Shown in pieces: positions 8,530 through 16,118 of a stretch of DNA of 33,244 nucleotides. The position numbers and the translations under genes are program-made. Under the pieces are notes generated by a model, which searched no databases, was not told the DNA's origin, and was given only the letters and a program-made list of their open reading frames with translations. Numbering within the stretch: position 1 is the first letter of the stretch; every line of letters starts with the position of its first letter. Origin of the DNA: Treponema sp. (lineage in GTDB: Bacteria; Spirochaetota; Spirochaetia; Treponematales; Breznakiellaceae); the NCBI GenBank assembly GCA_031276965.1, contig JAISMC010000126.1, positions 1 through 33,244 of the forward strand. The letters run 5' to 3'.

Positions 8530-10257
8530 TTAATCGTTTTTGTTCCGTGCCAGCCTGAAACCCAGGCTGCTCCCGGCGGTTTCGGGAAAGTCGCTTGACC
8601 GGGCTGCGGAACGCAGCGTTTTAGCGGCGGAATCCCAGCCGCCGCCCCGGTTAACCCGGTGGGCTCCCGAATCCGGCCCGGTGGGATTTACCTCAACGCC
8701 TTCCGTTTCCTCTTTTGGGAGACCGTAGAAATCCCAGCACCACTCCCAGACATTGCCGTGCATATCGCAGAGTCCCCAGCCGTTAGGTTGGAGTGAAGCC
8801 GCCGGCGTTGTGCCCTTGCGGAAAACGCCCGGATTATTATTAAAGTAGGGAAGGTTGCCGTTGTAATTTGCCTGGGCCGTGGTGATTCTGGTCCCGGTGG
8901 AAAAGGGCGTTACGGTTCCGGCCCGGCAGGCGTATTCCCATTCCGCTTCGGTGGGGAGCCTGAACCCGCCGGCGTTTCTGTTCCACCGGACATCTTCCCC
9001 TGAGACCGTATAGGCGGGGCTGAGTCCTTCTTTGGCAGAGAGCCAGTTACAGTACGCCACCGCATCGAACCAGCTTACGTTAACTACAGGATGATCATCG
9101 GCCTGCCTGAAACCGGGACGCCGCCAGTCTGCACCGGCCCGGAATTCCCATTCATCCTTTGTTTCGTTATAGGCAAAGGCGCCGCCCGCCTGTTCCGCGC
9201 TGGTCCGGTATCCGGTTTCTTCGATAAACCGCCGGAATTCGCCGACGGTAACTTCCCGGCTCCCCAGGTAAAAGGCGTCCACCCTTATTGATCGTACCTG
9301 TTCCTGGTATCCCACCCGTTCCCGTTCCGCCGGCGGACTGCCCATGGAAAACGTTCCGGCGGGAATGGCGCTTGTAGGGGGGGCGGAAAAAAGATCCTGA
9401 TGCGGCGCTTCCGCCGGGGATCTCAGGGCGGTCTCCCGGGGTAAAACGGCGGACCCGGAAACGCCGTTCGCCGGAGCTGCCCCGGATGCGATGGAATAGT
9501 ACAGCTCGCTGACGATACTGCCGTTTTGATAGGGCCGCTGTCTGCCTCCGGTGAGGCGCATGGTCTCCCGGGTAACCAGACCCGCCATAACGGGGAGAAT
9601 TTCCTTTGAATCAATGTACTTCAAAAAGGCTTCGGTAAAGGGACTGTTCCGGGCGCCATCGCCGTCTGCGGCGGTGGTACCGGGGGCGGTGGAAAACATG
9701 ATGAAAATGTCCTGGGGCGGATGTTCCACCGTTACGAATCCCCGGGAAAGGCTGCGGCTCCCGCCGGCCAGGTTTTTGAAGGGATTGTCCCGGCATGCAT
9801 CGAGGATTACCACGTTGAGTTTGTTTTTTGCGGTTTGTTCCAGGGAGAGGAGCAGGCGGCCCAGGGGATAAGACCCGTAGATGATACCCGCCTCGTCCCC
9901 GGCGTTTATGTCCACCGGTAAAAGGTAGTTTTCACCCCCCGCCTGAATCCCGTGCCCCGCATACCAGAAAAAACCTTCGCTTGACTGTTCCGCGGCAAGC
10001 CGGCGTATCCAGGCATCCACAGCCCGGGTCATGGAACTTATATCGCTGTTAAGCCGAAGATCGACATCGTAGCCGAGGGATAGAAGTTTTTCCGCCACAT
10101 CGGAAGCGTCGTTAACCGTGTTCGGCAGATTATCTACATATTGATAATCGCTGTTGCCGATAACCAGGGCGATACGTCCGGCGGGCTGCAAATTTTCAGC
10201 GTAAACGGCAAAAACAAGGAAAACGCCCAGCAGAAAAAGCGCCTTCAAACGCTTCAC
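8530..10257 (-). CDS. Secreted caspase-fold (C14) peptidase fused to FGE-sulfatase-like domain
   Basis: The protein has 575 residues. The start is a GTG at 10257, preceded by aaggag at good spacing, and a signal peptide follows (KALFLLGVFLVFAVYAE). Residues 27-255 form a caspase/metacaspase p20-like domain: RIALVIGNSDY…LPNTVNDA, catalytic His102 in WYAGHGIQ and Cys155 in ILDACRDNPF. After a linker (about 256-295), residues 297-572 form a formylglycine-generating-enzyme (FGE)/C-type-lectin-like module: IPAGTFSMGS, VVNVSWFDAVAYCNWLS, RLPTEAEWEYACRAG, DMHGNVWEWCWD and SLGFRLAR. The two catalytic cysteines of true FGE appear to be replaced by Ala545 and Ser550 in AAKTLRSAAR, so the module is more likely a binding domain. 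The gene lies 10 bases after the PPC-domain gene and its SD overlaps that gene's end, implying co-translation. Confidence 0.88.
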   Translation of the reverse strand: MKRLKALFLLGVFLVFAVYAENLQPAGRIALVIGNSDYQYVDNLPNTVNDASDVAEKLLSLGYDVDLRLNSDISSMTRAVDAWIRRLAAEQSSEGFFWYAGHGIQAGGENYLLPVDINAGDEAGIIYGSYPLGRLLLSLEQTAKNKLNVVILDACRDNPFKNLAGGSRSLSRGFVTVEHPPQDIFIMFSTAPGTTAADGDGARNSPFTEAFLKYIDSKEILPVMAGLVTRETMRLTGGRQRPYQNGSIVSELYYSIASGAAPANGVSGSAVLPRETALRSPAEAPHQDLFSAPPTSAIPAGTFSMGSPPAERERVGYQEQVRSIRVDAFYLGSREVTVGEFRRFIEETGYRTSAEQAGGAFAYNETKDEWEFRAGADWRRPGFRQADDHPVVNVSWFDAVAYCNWLSAKEGLSPAYTVSGEDVRWNRNAGGFRLPTEAEWEYACRAGTVTPFSTGTRITTAQANYNGNLPYFNNNPGVFRKGTTPAASLQPNGWGLCDMHGNVWEWCWDFYGLPKEETEGVEVNPTGPDSGAHRVNRGGGWDSAAKTLRSAARSSDFPETAGSSLGFRLARNKND

Positions 10258-10267
10258 CCTTTTCTCC

Positions 10268-11458
10268 TTATTTCACTTTATCTTCGTCCACTATAACAGT
10301 ATAGGGCTGGGCGGGTTCGTCGTCGAAACATTCCACCTTCAAATAGTAGGTTCCGGCTTGAAGGCGTACTGAGAGGAAGGAATCCAAATTGTCGCCGCCA
10401 TCGTCGTCATAATCAATGGAGTTGAGATCTTCGTCGTACAGTTCAATGTAAGTATCCAATTCGTCGGAATCGGCGCCACAGGCCAGGATTGTATAAGGAC
10501 CGGCCCGGCTTATCCGGAAGGTAACCCAGTCCACATCGGCGGCGGTAGTAAAGGTATGATACTGGGGGGTCCCTATACTCAACTCTTTGGCGGAACCGGA
10601 TTCATCGTCGTTTTCGTATTCGTCGGGGTCCAGGCGGACCGGTTCGGTAAGCCGCGCACGGAAACCGTAACTTCCCGTGCCGCTTCCTCCGTAGGACCGG
10701 ACTTTGATTATATAGCGGTTCCCCGCATGCACCTCATAACGGATAAGGGCATTCGTATCGGCGCCGCCGTCGTCGTCTTCGGCAAGTTCATTCCGCGAAC
10801 CGGCATCGTATAGCTGCATAAAAGTATCTATGTCGTTCCCGGAGGTTTCCGCCGTCAATACGCCGTCCCTGTCCGGCGTCAGCAGGAAAAAATCTTCGTC
10901 GCTTTCGTTGTGGAGGGTACGGTTAAGAAAGGATCCCGCAGTACCGGTTATTTCTACGCTTACGGGATTTTCCATGGTGTCGGATTCATAGGTATCGCGG
11001 CGGACCGAAGATGATGAGGTTCCGCCTTCGGAGAGCATGCCGGCAATGTATTCATTGAACTCGAAGTCCGAATTGAAACTCGCCTCTATTGCATGATCGC
11101 CGGAACCGAGGAGCCGGGTATAAATCCGCACCGTATCGGGGGTTTCAATAATTACGCCTGAAACCGTCCAGTCCGCAGTTCCGCCCGAAACCAGCGTAAA
11201 GGACCGGCCCGGCATATTCGCCAATTCTTCGGAAAGCTGGGCGGCCCAGTACCTGCCGAGGGGCGGAACCGAATCGCGGTAACTCCACTGGCCCAGGATG
11301 ATTTTCCGGTTTTCCCCAGCGGGGATTTTCCCCGTTATTGCCTCGGCAAGATCTTTAACGGCGCCGTCCAGCCGGGGCAGGGGATCCGCGGAATTCTGTC
11401 CGTATAGGACGGACAGGGCAAAGAAAAAAACAAAGCATGACGTTAAACGTTTAGTCAT
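10268..11458 (-). CDS. Secreted protein with LpoB/CsgG-like N-terminal region and two PPC domains
   Basis: The protein has 396 residues from the ATG at 11458, which has ggagg six bases upstream and begins a signal peptide (MTKRLTSCFVFFFALSVLYG). A reading frame continues upstream to 11623 but runs into pfp on the same strand, so it is rejected. Residues about 25-135 (AVKDLAEAITGKIP…KIILGQWSYRD…LGRYWAAQLSEELAN…SGVIIET) resemble the alpha/beta domain of LpoB/CsgG/FlgO-type envelope proteins. Two bacterial pre-peptidase C-terminal (PPC) beta-sandwich repeats follow (about 165-265 and 280-390). Each has the pattern DFFLLTPDRDG…DTFMQLYDAG…DDDGGADTNALI or DWVTFRISRAG…DTYIELYDED…DYDDDGGDNLDSFL, with Asp-rich putative calcium-binding loops. 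It may be a surface partner or substrate-presenting protein of the caspase encoded directly downstream. Confidence 0.75.
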   Translation of the reverse strand: MTKRLTSCFVFFFALSVLYGQNSADPLPRLDGAVKDLAEAITGKIPAGENRKIILGQWSYRDSVPPLGRYWAAQLSEELANMPGRSFTLVSGGTADWTVSGVIIETPDTVRIYTRLLGSGDHAIEASFNSDFEFNEYIAGMLSEGGTSSSSVRRDTYESDTMENPVSVEITGTAGSFLNRTLHNESDEDFFLLTPDRDGVLTAETSGNDIDTFMQLYDAGSRNELAEDDDGGADTNALIRYEVHAGNRYIIKVRSYGGSGTGSYGFRARLTEPVRLDPDEYENDDESGSAKELSIGTPQYHTFTTAADVDWVTFRISRAGPYTILACGADSDELDTYIELYDEDLNSIDYDDDGGDNLDSFLSVRLQAGTYYLKVECFDDEPAQPYTVIVDEDKVK

Positions 11459-11477
11459 TATTCCTCCCCAAAGGCGA

Positions 11478-13151
11478 TCAGGCATGATCCGCCGTTTTAT
11501 CGATATGTTCCAGCTGCAGGGTCTTGGTGGTAAGATCGCAGACCTCCGGGGGTCCATAGTACTGGATGGCGCCGGGGAAGAGGAAGCTCGTAGTAACCGC
11601 CCAACTGTCCCGTTTTGCCGCAAAGGCCTTGAAGGGCCCTCCGTTCAGATCTACCAGGGCCTTTTTGATAACCGGTTTTTTGGAGCCGTGGCGGTGTTCC
11701 ATGTTCATCATCATGGTCAGAGGCACGCCGCCGGCTATCCATTGATCCGCCGGGGCGGTTAGATTCCTCACGCTGGAGAGATAGCCCGTCAGCCCCGAAG
11801 CGATAAGCACAAAGGCGCTGAAGCCGAGGCTGTAACAGTAGTTGGCGTCGAAATTTGTGGGAAAGGCGCAGCGGCCTTCGTAGCCGAAAAAATGCCCCAG
11901 CGCATTAAATTTACCCTTATAAATGCCGGCCTTTTTCATCTCCGCAAGCCTTCTCTCCGCCATGCCGACGAGCAGTTTTTCCGTTTCGATCCGTGATACC
12001 TGCACATTGCCGTGGGGGTCCCGGTCCATCAAAAGTTCCCGGGCAATATCCGGGGGAAGGCTCTCCAGCAGGGAGAGGGATTCCGGGGAAAGCTTGATCC
12101 TGAGCCAGCTTATCTGATCGATAAGAGAGGTCAGCTTGGCGAATTCCTCTTCTTCGGCCAGTACGTCGTTCAGTTCTACAATCAACTTTTTCATTTCCGG
12201 GATAAATTCCACCACTCCCTCGGGAACCAGGACCACCCCGAAATTTTCTCCCCTGTCCGCCCGCCTGCAGATGGAGGCGCAGATCTGCTCTACGATGAGG
12301 CCGAGGGAAATACCTTTGGATGCTATTTCCTCCGAGATAATGCAGATATTAGGCTGAGTCTGGAGGGCGCATTCCAGGGTAATGTGGCTTGCGGAACGGC
12401 CCATAAGCCGGATGAAGTGCCAGTACTTTTTTGCGCTGTTGGCATCCCGTTCGATATTACCGATCAACTCACTGTAGGTTTTTACCGCCGTGTCAAAGCC
12501 GAAGGAAGCCTCAATGTAATTGTTCTTTAGATCTCCGTCTATGGTCTTGGGACATCCTATTACCTGAACCGGGGCGCCCTGGTCCAGAAAATATTCCGCC
12601 AGCAGCGCCGCATTGGTATTGGAATCGTCCCCGCCTATGATCACTACCGCATCCAGGCCCAAGGTTCTGGCGGTCTGCAGGGAGGCGGCAAACTGTTCCT
12701 GACTTTCTATCTTGGTGCGGCCGGAACCTATTATGTCGAAACCTCCGGTGTTGCGGTAGGCCTCCAGCATTTCGCCGGTAATTTCCACGGCCTTATTTTC
12801 GATGAGCCCGCTGGGTCCTCCAAGAAAGCCGTAGAGTTTCGAGGAAGGGCTGCCCTTTTTGAGGCCGTCGAAGAGACCGGCGATTACATTATGGCCCCCC
12901 GGCGCCTGTCCGCCGGAGAGGATCACCCCAACGGTTAAGCTTCGGCTTATCTTGTCGTTTTTGCCCTGAACAAAGGTTGCCAGGGGCTTGCCGTAACTGT
13001 GTTTAAAGAGGTTCCGCAGATCCTCCTGATTCGCTGCCGATTCGGTGGGTTTACCTAGTTCGACGCTTATGCCGGTAACTGTCCGGGACAGACTGGCGGG
13101 AAGTTTTGGCTTATAGGTATACCGCGCTTTTTGTAAGGCTGAAATGTCCAT
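11478..13151 (-). CDS. pfp: Diphosphate--fructose-6-phosphate 1-phosphotransferase (PPi-PFK, long type)
   Basis: The protein has 557 residues. It phosphorylates fructose 6-phosphate with pyrophosphate to give fructose 1,6-bisphosphate reversibly in the cytoplasm, the usual glycolytic phosphofructokinase of treponemes. Visible motifs are GGQAPGGHN (80-88), [23 protein letters not shown] (173-180), PKTIDGDL (201-208) and the sugar-binding MGRSASH. The second Asp of GGDDS and the lysine of PKTIDGDL are the marks of pyrophosphate rather than ATP use. The length matches the long plant-beta/spirochaete group (about 550-570). The ATG at 13151 has ggagag a few bases upstream. A TATTAT hexamer on the minus strand (13169-13174) could be a -10 element lying next to a palindromic repeat. 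The PPC-domain gene starts 19 bases downstream, so read-through into the caspase pair is possible. Confidence 0.93.
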   Translation of the reverse strand: MDISALQKARYTYKPKLPASLSRTVTGISVELGKPTESAANQEDLRNLFKHSYGKPLATFVQGKNDKISRSLTVGVILSGGQAPGGHNVIAGLFDGLKKGSPSSKLYGFLGGPSGLIENKAVEITGEMLEAYRNTGGFDIIGSGRTKIESQEQFAASLQTARTLGLDAVVIIGGDDSNTNAALLAEYFLDQGAPVQVIGCPKTIDGDLKNNYIEASFGFDTAVKTYSELIGNIERDANSAKKYWHFIRLMGRSASHITLECALQTQPNICIISEEIASKGISLGLIVEQICASICRRADRGENFGVVLVPEGVVEFIPEMKKLIVELNDVLAEEEEFAKLTSLIDQISWLRIKLSPESLSLLESLPPDIARELLMDRDPHGNVQVSRIETEKLLVGMAERRLAEMKKAGIYKGKFNALGHFFGYEGRCAFPTNFDANYCYSLGFSAFVLIASGLTGYLSSVRNLTAPADQWIAGGVPLTMMMNMEHRHGSKKPVIKKALVDLNGGPFKAFAAKRDSWAVTTSFLFPGAIQYYGPPEVCDLTTKTLQLEHIDKTADHA

Positions 13152-13176
13152 CGAGACTCTCCTGAAATATAATAGA

Positions 13177-13206
13177 GTTGTCCGGAAACCTCAGTTTCTG
13201 AACAAC
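13177..13206. repeat. Intergenic inverted repeat, first element upstream of pfp
   Basis: The arms gttgtccggaaac (13177-13189) and gtttctgaacaac (13194-13206) pair at 11 of 13 positions around a 4-base loop. The arm sequence GTTTCTGAACAA is the same as in the perfect palindrome at 25452-25488, so the two belong to one repeat family. It lies where the -35 region of a pfp promoter would be. Confidence 0.7.
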
Positions 13207-13220
13207 AACCTTTAAAAAAC

Positions 13221-13303
13221 AAAAAACGTGGATTTCCTCAAAAAATCTGCGTTTTTGAGAAAACTTGTGAGAGAACCAACCGGGTTATCCAACAAGTCCA
13301 ATG
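13221..13303. repeat. Intergenic palindromic repeats, second part (AAACG…CGTTT and ACCAACCGGGTT elements)
   Basis: An AT-rich inverted repeat (aaaaacgtggattt near 13222-13235 with aaatctgcgttttt near 13243-13256, 12 of 14 matching) is followed by acttgtgagagaacc-aaccg-ggttatccaacaagt at 13263-13297. The latter is a diverged copy of the palindrome at 25452-25488 and keeps the same AACCAACCGGGTT centre. The same pair of modules occurs in the 25201-25488 array, which shows they travel together. Confidence 0.7.
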
Positions 13304-13363
13304 AATTATTCTAATAGTACCGGAAAATAGTCAGGTCTCACAAGTCCGCAGCCCGGATTCCAC

Positions 13364-14062
13364 CTATCCCGCGGAAACGCCGCCTATGGTGGTTCCCAGG
13401 AAGGGCTCCCCCCGCAACAGTTTGGCCAGATTTTCCAGGTTCCGTCCGGCGGCGCAGATAACTTTGAGGCCCAGTTTTGCCGCATGGCGGCTTGCCACGG
13501 GATCGAAGGGGACATTCTTCCCCGGAGTCCACTCTTCCCCCACCAGGACCCGGAAATCCTTCCAGGTGATATGCTCTATGGGCTTTGCATCAGGATTCTT
13601 CCGGGGATCGCCGGTATAGACCCGTTCAATATTGGAAAGGTTGATAACCTGGTCCGCCTGGAACCGTTCCGCCAGAAGCACCGCATCGTAGTCCGAGGAA
13701 AAACCCGGCTTCCAGCCTGCCGCCACCAGAACCCGGCCGACGAAGGGCTCCACCTGGCTGGGATCGATCACCACATCCTGGGTGCACCATTCGCTCATTA
13801 CCGCCTTAATAAGCTGGGCGTTGAGCCTGGTAGCCATGATCCCTATCCAGTCCGCCTGTTCGTCCTCACCCCCGCCGCTTATTGTCCGGTAGGCCTGCTG
13901 CCAGGCCCTGGCGGGACCGCCCCCGCCGGTAACAAAGATAAAACGCCGTTTCTCATCCTCCGCCAGCAGGTTCCTGATGAGGGCCGTAAAATCCTTGAGG
14001 AATCCCTCGTCTACCCCGCCGGGGGCTATGATGGAACCCCCCAAAGAAATAACTGTAACCAT
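13364..14062 (-). CDS. pyrH: Putative UMP kinase, archaeal/spirochaetal type
   Basis: The protein has 232 residues and belongs to the amino-acid-kinase fold. It would convert UMP to UDP with ATP in the cytoplasm. Visible features are the N-terminal phosphate loop ISLGGSIIAPGG (5-16), the second glycine loop FVTGGGGPAR (43-52), the nucleotide-binding strand with SSDYDAVLLAERF…VINLSNIERVYTGDPRKNPDAKPI, and a final PFDPVASRHAAKLGLKV helix. The phrase YTGDPRKNPDAKPI and the short length fit the archaeal subgroup, which spirochaetes also carry, rather than the usual bacterial PyrH of about 240 residues. The ATG at 14060-14062 is preceded almost directly by aggagcg. The gene stands alone between two repeat-rich gaps. 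Confidence 0.85.
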   Translation of the reverse strand: MVTVISLGGSIIAPGGVDEGFLKDFTALIRNLLAEDEKRRFIFVTGGGGPARAWQQAYRTISGGGEDEQADWIGIMATRLNAQLIKAVMSEWCTQDVVIDPSQVEPFVGRVLVAAGWKPGFSSDYDAVLLAERFQADQVINLSNIERVYTGDPRKNPDAKPIEHITWKDFRVLVGEEWTPGKNVPFDPVASRHAAKLGLKVICAAGRNLENLAKLLRGEPFLGTTIGGVSAG

Positions 14063-14140
14063 GCGCTCCTCTCAAACCTATTACGGGATTACGCCGCCCG
14101 CCGGATAACGGTATTCCGGGTATGACCGGGCCGGCGTATC

Positions 14141-14312
14141 CTAGGAGTTTGTCGCGCTTCGTGCGCAAAACCCTCAAAAATCGCCGATAAGGCGATTTTT
14201 ACCTTGCAAACTCCCTTCGGACCAAAGGTCCGCGGATGCCGGATAATCGCGGTTTTTATGGTTTTTTCAACGAAAAAAACCATAAAAACCCACAAGTGCA
14301 ACAGGCTCCTAG
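14141..14312. repeat. 172-bp palindromic element with CTAGGAG/CTCCTAG ends
   Basis: The element begins with CTAGGAG (14141-14147) and ends with its exact reverse complement CTCCTAG (14306-14312). Inside are three further hairpins: aaaaatcgcc/ggcgattttt (14176-14185 and 14191-14200), cggacc-aaa-ggtccg (about 14218-14232) and ggtttttatgg…ccataaaaacc (14251-14261 and 14280-14290, extended by T/A runs to about 17 bp). Such a nested structure is typical of REP/MITE-like intergenic elements. Its right end contains the TAG stop codon of the 171-residue secreted protein, so insertion may have trimmed or fixed that gene's end. Confidence 0.7.
14176..14200. terminator. Bidirectional intrinsic terminator-like hairpin
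   Basis: A perfect 10-bp stem (aaaaatcgcc / ggcgattttt, loop gataa) has A residues on one side and T residues on the other, so it reads as a GC stem followed by five T's in both directions. On the minus strand it lies about 110 bases after the stop of the sigma-factor operon's last gene and could end that transcript before pyrH. Confidence 0.5.
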
Positions 14313-14824
14313 CGCGGCGCCTCGGCTTCGCCGGCATCTTCCGGAACCCCCGTCCCTGGGCTGCCTCCTGTGTAGGGATATACCACCAGCTGTATTTCTA
14401 TGCGGGCGGCATTTTCGGAATTTGCCTGTCCCAGGGGAAAGAAATAAACCTGTTCCCCGTATTCCAGGGGTATGGTCTGCATGGTAGTCTGGTACCGTAT
14501 ACCCACATTGGGTACGTCCATCCATATTTGGCCTTGGGCCACCAGTACATACTGACCGTTATTATTAAGATAGGGGGTAAACTGGACCGCCACCACAATG
14601 TTTTCGCCCACCAGCTTGAGGTTTACCGGCCGTCCGGGGATGGTTATCCTGGTATTGGACGAGTTCCATACTTCTTCCTGGTTTGATTCAACTATCCTGG
14701 ATACTATGTCCAGCACCACCGCCCGTTCCCGGAGTCCCGGAATCTGAAGAGCCGTTTCCTGGGCGTAAACGGCCCCGGCGGCCAGGAAAATAACGCTCCC
14801 TAAAAGCACTATACGCCGGGTCAT
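14309..14824 (-). CDS. Secreted protein of unknown function in an ECF sigma operon
   Basis: The protein has 171 residues with a clear signal peptide (MTRRIVLLGSVIFLAAGAV, cleavage after YAQ). I do not recognise the family. The mature part is beta-rich with a repeated hydrophobic alternation (VNLKLVGENIVVAVQFTPYL, YVLVAQGQIWMDV, ARIEIQLVVYPY) and an acidic, low-complexity tail (GVPEDAGEAEAPR). Its ATG overlaps the stop codon of the anti-sigma gene as ATGA, so it is translationally coupled to it. A gene in this position is often the sensor input or a main target of the sigma factor, which is an inference here. The TAG stop falls inside the end of the palindromic element at 14141-14312. Confidence 0.75.
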   Translation of the reverse strand: MTRRIVLLGSVIFLAAGAVYAQETALQIPGLRERAVVLDIVSRIVESNQEEVWNSSNTRITIPGRPVNLKLVGENIVVAVQFTPYLNNNGQYVLVAQGQIWMDVPNVGIRYQTTMQTIPLEYGEQVYFFPLGQANSENAARIEIQLVVYPYTGGSPGTGVPEDAGEAEAPR

Positions 14825-15372
14825 CGGTGGGCGCCGCTCCTTGAATAATCAGCGGCCCTGATCAAGGCGGGTTCCCCCAGGCTGGTAAAGCTCTTGCTTT
14901 CGGGAAGGCGGATAATTACAATATCCGCTGAGTCTTCGCCGCCCAGGTACCGGAGCACGCCGTTCAGATCGGATGCGGGAATATTTTGAAGATCGACTCC
15001 CATACCGGTGGCGACCGGAATATCCTGCACTTTGGCAAAGGGCCGTCCGGCAAAGAGTAGCGCCAGAACGAATACCAGTACCGCCGCAGCCGCTGCAGGC
15101 AGAGGGACCGGAACGGTCCGGATCCAGAAACGGCGGGGCCTAAGCCCGGGGCTCCTAATTTTTTCGTTAAGGCCGCGCCAAATTCTTTCCTTTAAAACTA
15201 AAGCCTCCGGGGAGTTCTCCTTCGCCCTCAGATTCCGGAAGAGCGTCCGGTACCGGTCCAGCCGGGCCCGGCATTCGGGGCAAAGCTCCAGGTGAGCTTC
15301 CATTTTTTCTTTCCAGGGAGAGGGAAGCTCTCCGTCATGGTACACCGACAGAATTTGACGATCAGGACACAT
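14821..15372 (-). CDS. Zinc-binding anti-sigma factor, membrane anchored
   Basis: The protein has 183 residues from the ATG at 15372, which has aaggg seven bases upstream; a GTG at 15381 is possible but lies right against that SD. The N-terminus carries the zf-HC2/ZAS signature: His12, then His27-x3-Cys31-x2-Cys34 (HLELCPEC). A single membrane helix (about 88-109, PLPAAAAAVLVFVLALLFAG) follows a basic stretch, leaving about 70 residues outside the membrane. This is the expected form of an anti-sigma factor that holds an ECF sigma at the membrane until a signal arrives. The start lies inside the end of the sigma gene (11-base overlap), and the stop overlaps the start of the secreted protein gene, so the three are one translationally coupled unit. 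Confidence 0.87.
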   Translation of the reverse strand: MCPDRQILSVYHDGELPSPWKEKMEAHLELCPECRARLDRYRTLFRNLRAKENSPEALVLKERIWRGLNEKIRSPGLRPRRFWIRTVPVPLPAAAAAVLVFVLALLFAGRPFAKVQDIPVATGMGVDLQNIPASDLNGVLRYLGGEDSADIVIIRLPESKSFTSLGEPALIRAADYSRSGAHR

Positions 15373-16018
15373 TTGAACCACCCTTGCGGAAGGATGCTTC
15401 CGCCTCTAAGAGCCCGAGAAGACGCTCCCGGGCTCTAAATACCCGTACCTTCACGTTTCCCTCGCTGATACCGAGGGTCCGGCCGATTTCCTTGTAATTC
15501 AATTCACCATATTCTTTTAAAATAAGTACCATTCGTAAATTAAGGGGCAACTTCTTGAGGGCCTTCCGGACTTCGCCACGGGCCTCCTTTTTTAGCAGAG
15601 CGTCTTCGCCGGTTTCTGCGGTTCTGGCATCCTCCCGAAAGGCCCTTTGATAGGCCCTTCGTTCCCGCTCCTTGCGTTTTGCGTAATTCAGGGCGGCATT
15701 TTTGACCACCCTGATAAGCCAATACTTTGCCTCTTCCGCATTCGGGAAAACCATTTTTTTTTCATAAAGACGGAAAAAAGCCTCCTGACAGAGATCTTCC
15801 GCCGCTTCTTCACCGCCGGCTATATGATAGGCTATCCGGAACAATACCGGAAAGGCCGATTCGTAGAGCCGGCGGAACGGGGAAGCCGCGTCTCCAACGG
15901 GCTCCATCGACAATGGAGTCCTGCCTCTCCCCTGCGGGGAAGGTCTTTCCGGCGCCTCCTGGTGAAGGGAGGAATCCTCCGGCGAATTCCCGAATTCCGT
16001 ATTTACATCAGAAAACAA
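15362..16018 (-). CDS. ECF-type RNA polymerase sigma factor
   Basis: The frame opens with a TTG at 16018 that has aagggg at good spacing (218 residues). An ATG at 15907 would give 181 residues and remove a low-complexity N-terminus, so the start is uncertain. Region 2 reads RRLYESAFPVLFRIAYHIAG…AAEDLCQEAFFRLYEK, with the usual DLCQE-F-R core. Region 4 reads LPLNLRMVLILKEY…LNYKEIGRTLGISEGNVKVRVFRARERL, a standard helix-turn-helix. The linker between them is short and charged, as in group 4 sigma factors. It heads an operon with its anti-sigma factor and a secreted protein. Autoregulation is likely but no ECF promoter could be recognised with confidence. Confidence 0.9.
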   Translation of the reverse strand: MFSDVNTEFGNSPEDSSLHQEAPERPSPQGRGRTPLSMEPVGDAASPFRRLYESAFPVLFRIAYHIAGGEEAAEDLCQEAFFRLYEKKMVFPNAEEAKYWLIRVVKNAALNYAKRKERERRAYQRAFREDARTAETGEDALLKKEARGEVRKALKKLPLNLRMVLILKEYGELNYKEIGRTLGISEGNVKVRVFRARERLLGLLEAEASFRKGGSNVS

Positions 16019-16088
16019 GTTTGCCCCTTAAGCGTTACACAATATCGCTCTGAAACCCCCGGCTTTAAGAGCTTCTCTTTTTTCCAGC

Positions 16089-16113
16089 TCCGAAACCCCG
16101 CCGGGGTTTCGGA
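16089..16113. repeat. Perfect GC-rich hairpin between cysS and the sigma-factor gene
   Basis: The arms tccgaaacccc and ggggtttcgga form an 11-bp stem around a 3-base loop, ending five bases before the cysS stop codon. On the minus strand, which both flanking genes use, it is followed by purines (gctggaaaaaag) and not by a T-run. It is therefore not a textbook intrinsic terminator, though it may still stabilise the cysS transcript end. Confidence 0.6.
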
Positions 16114-16118
16114 GGCCC

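Noticed and set aside
8530-8660. Variable region of a diversity-generating retroelement
   Set aside because: No reverse transcriptase, template repeat or GC-rich initiation tract is visible in the window; only the fold is suggestive.
8530-9360. Active formylglycine-generating (sulfatase-maturing) enzyme
   Set aside because: The positions of both catalytic cysteines are Ala and Ser in the AAKTLRSAAR segment, and no sulfatase gene is nearby.
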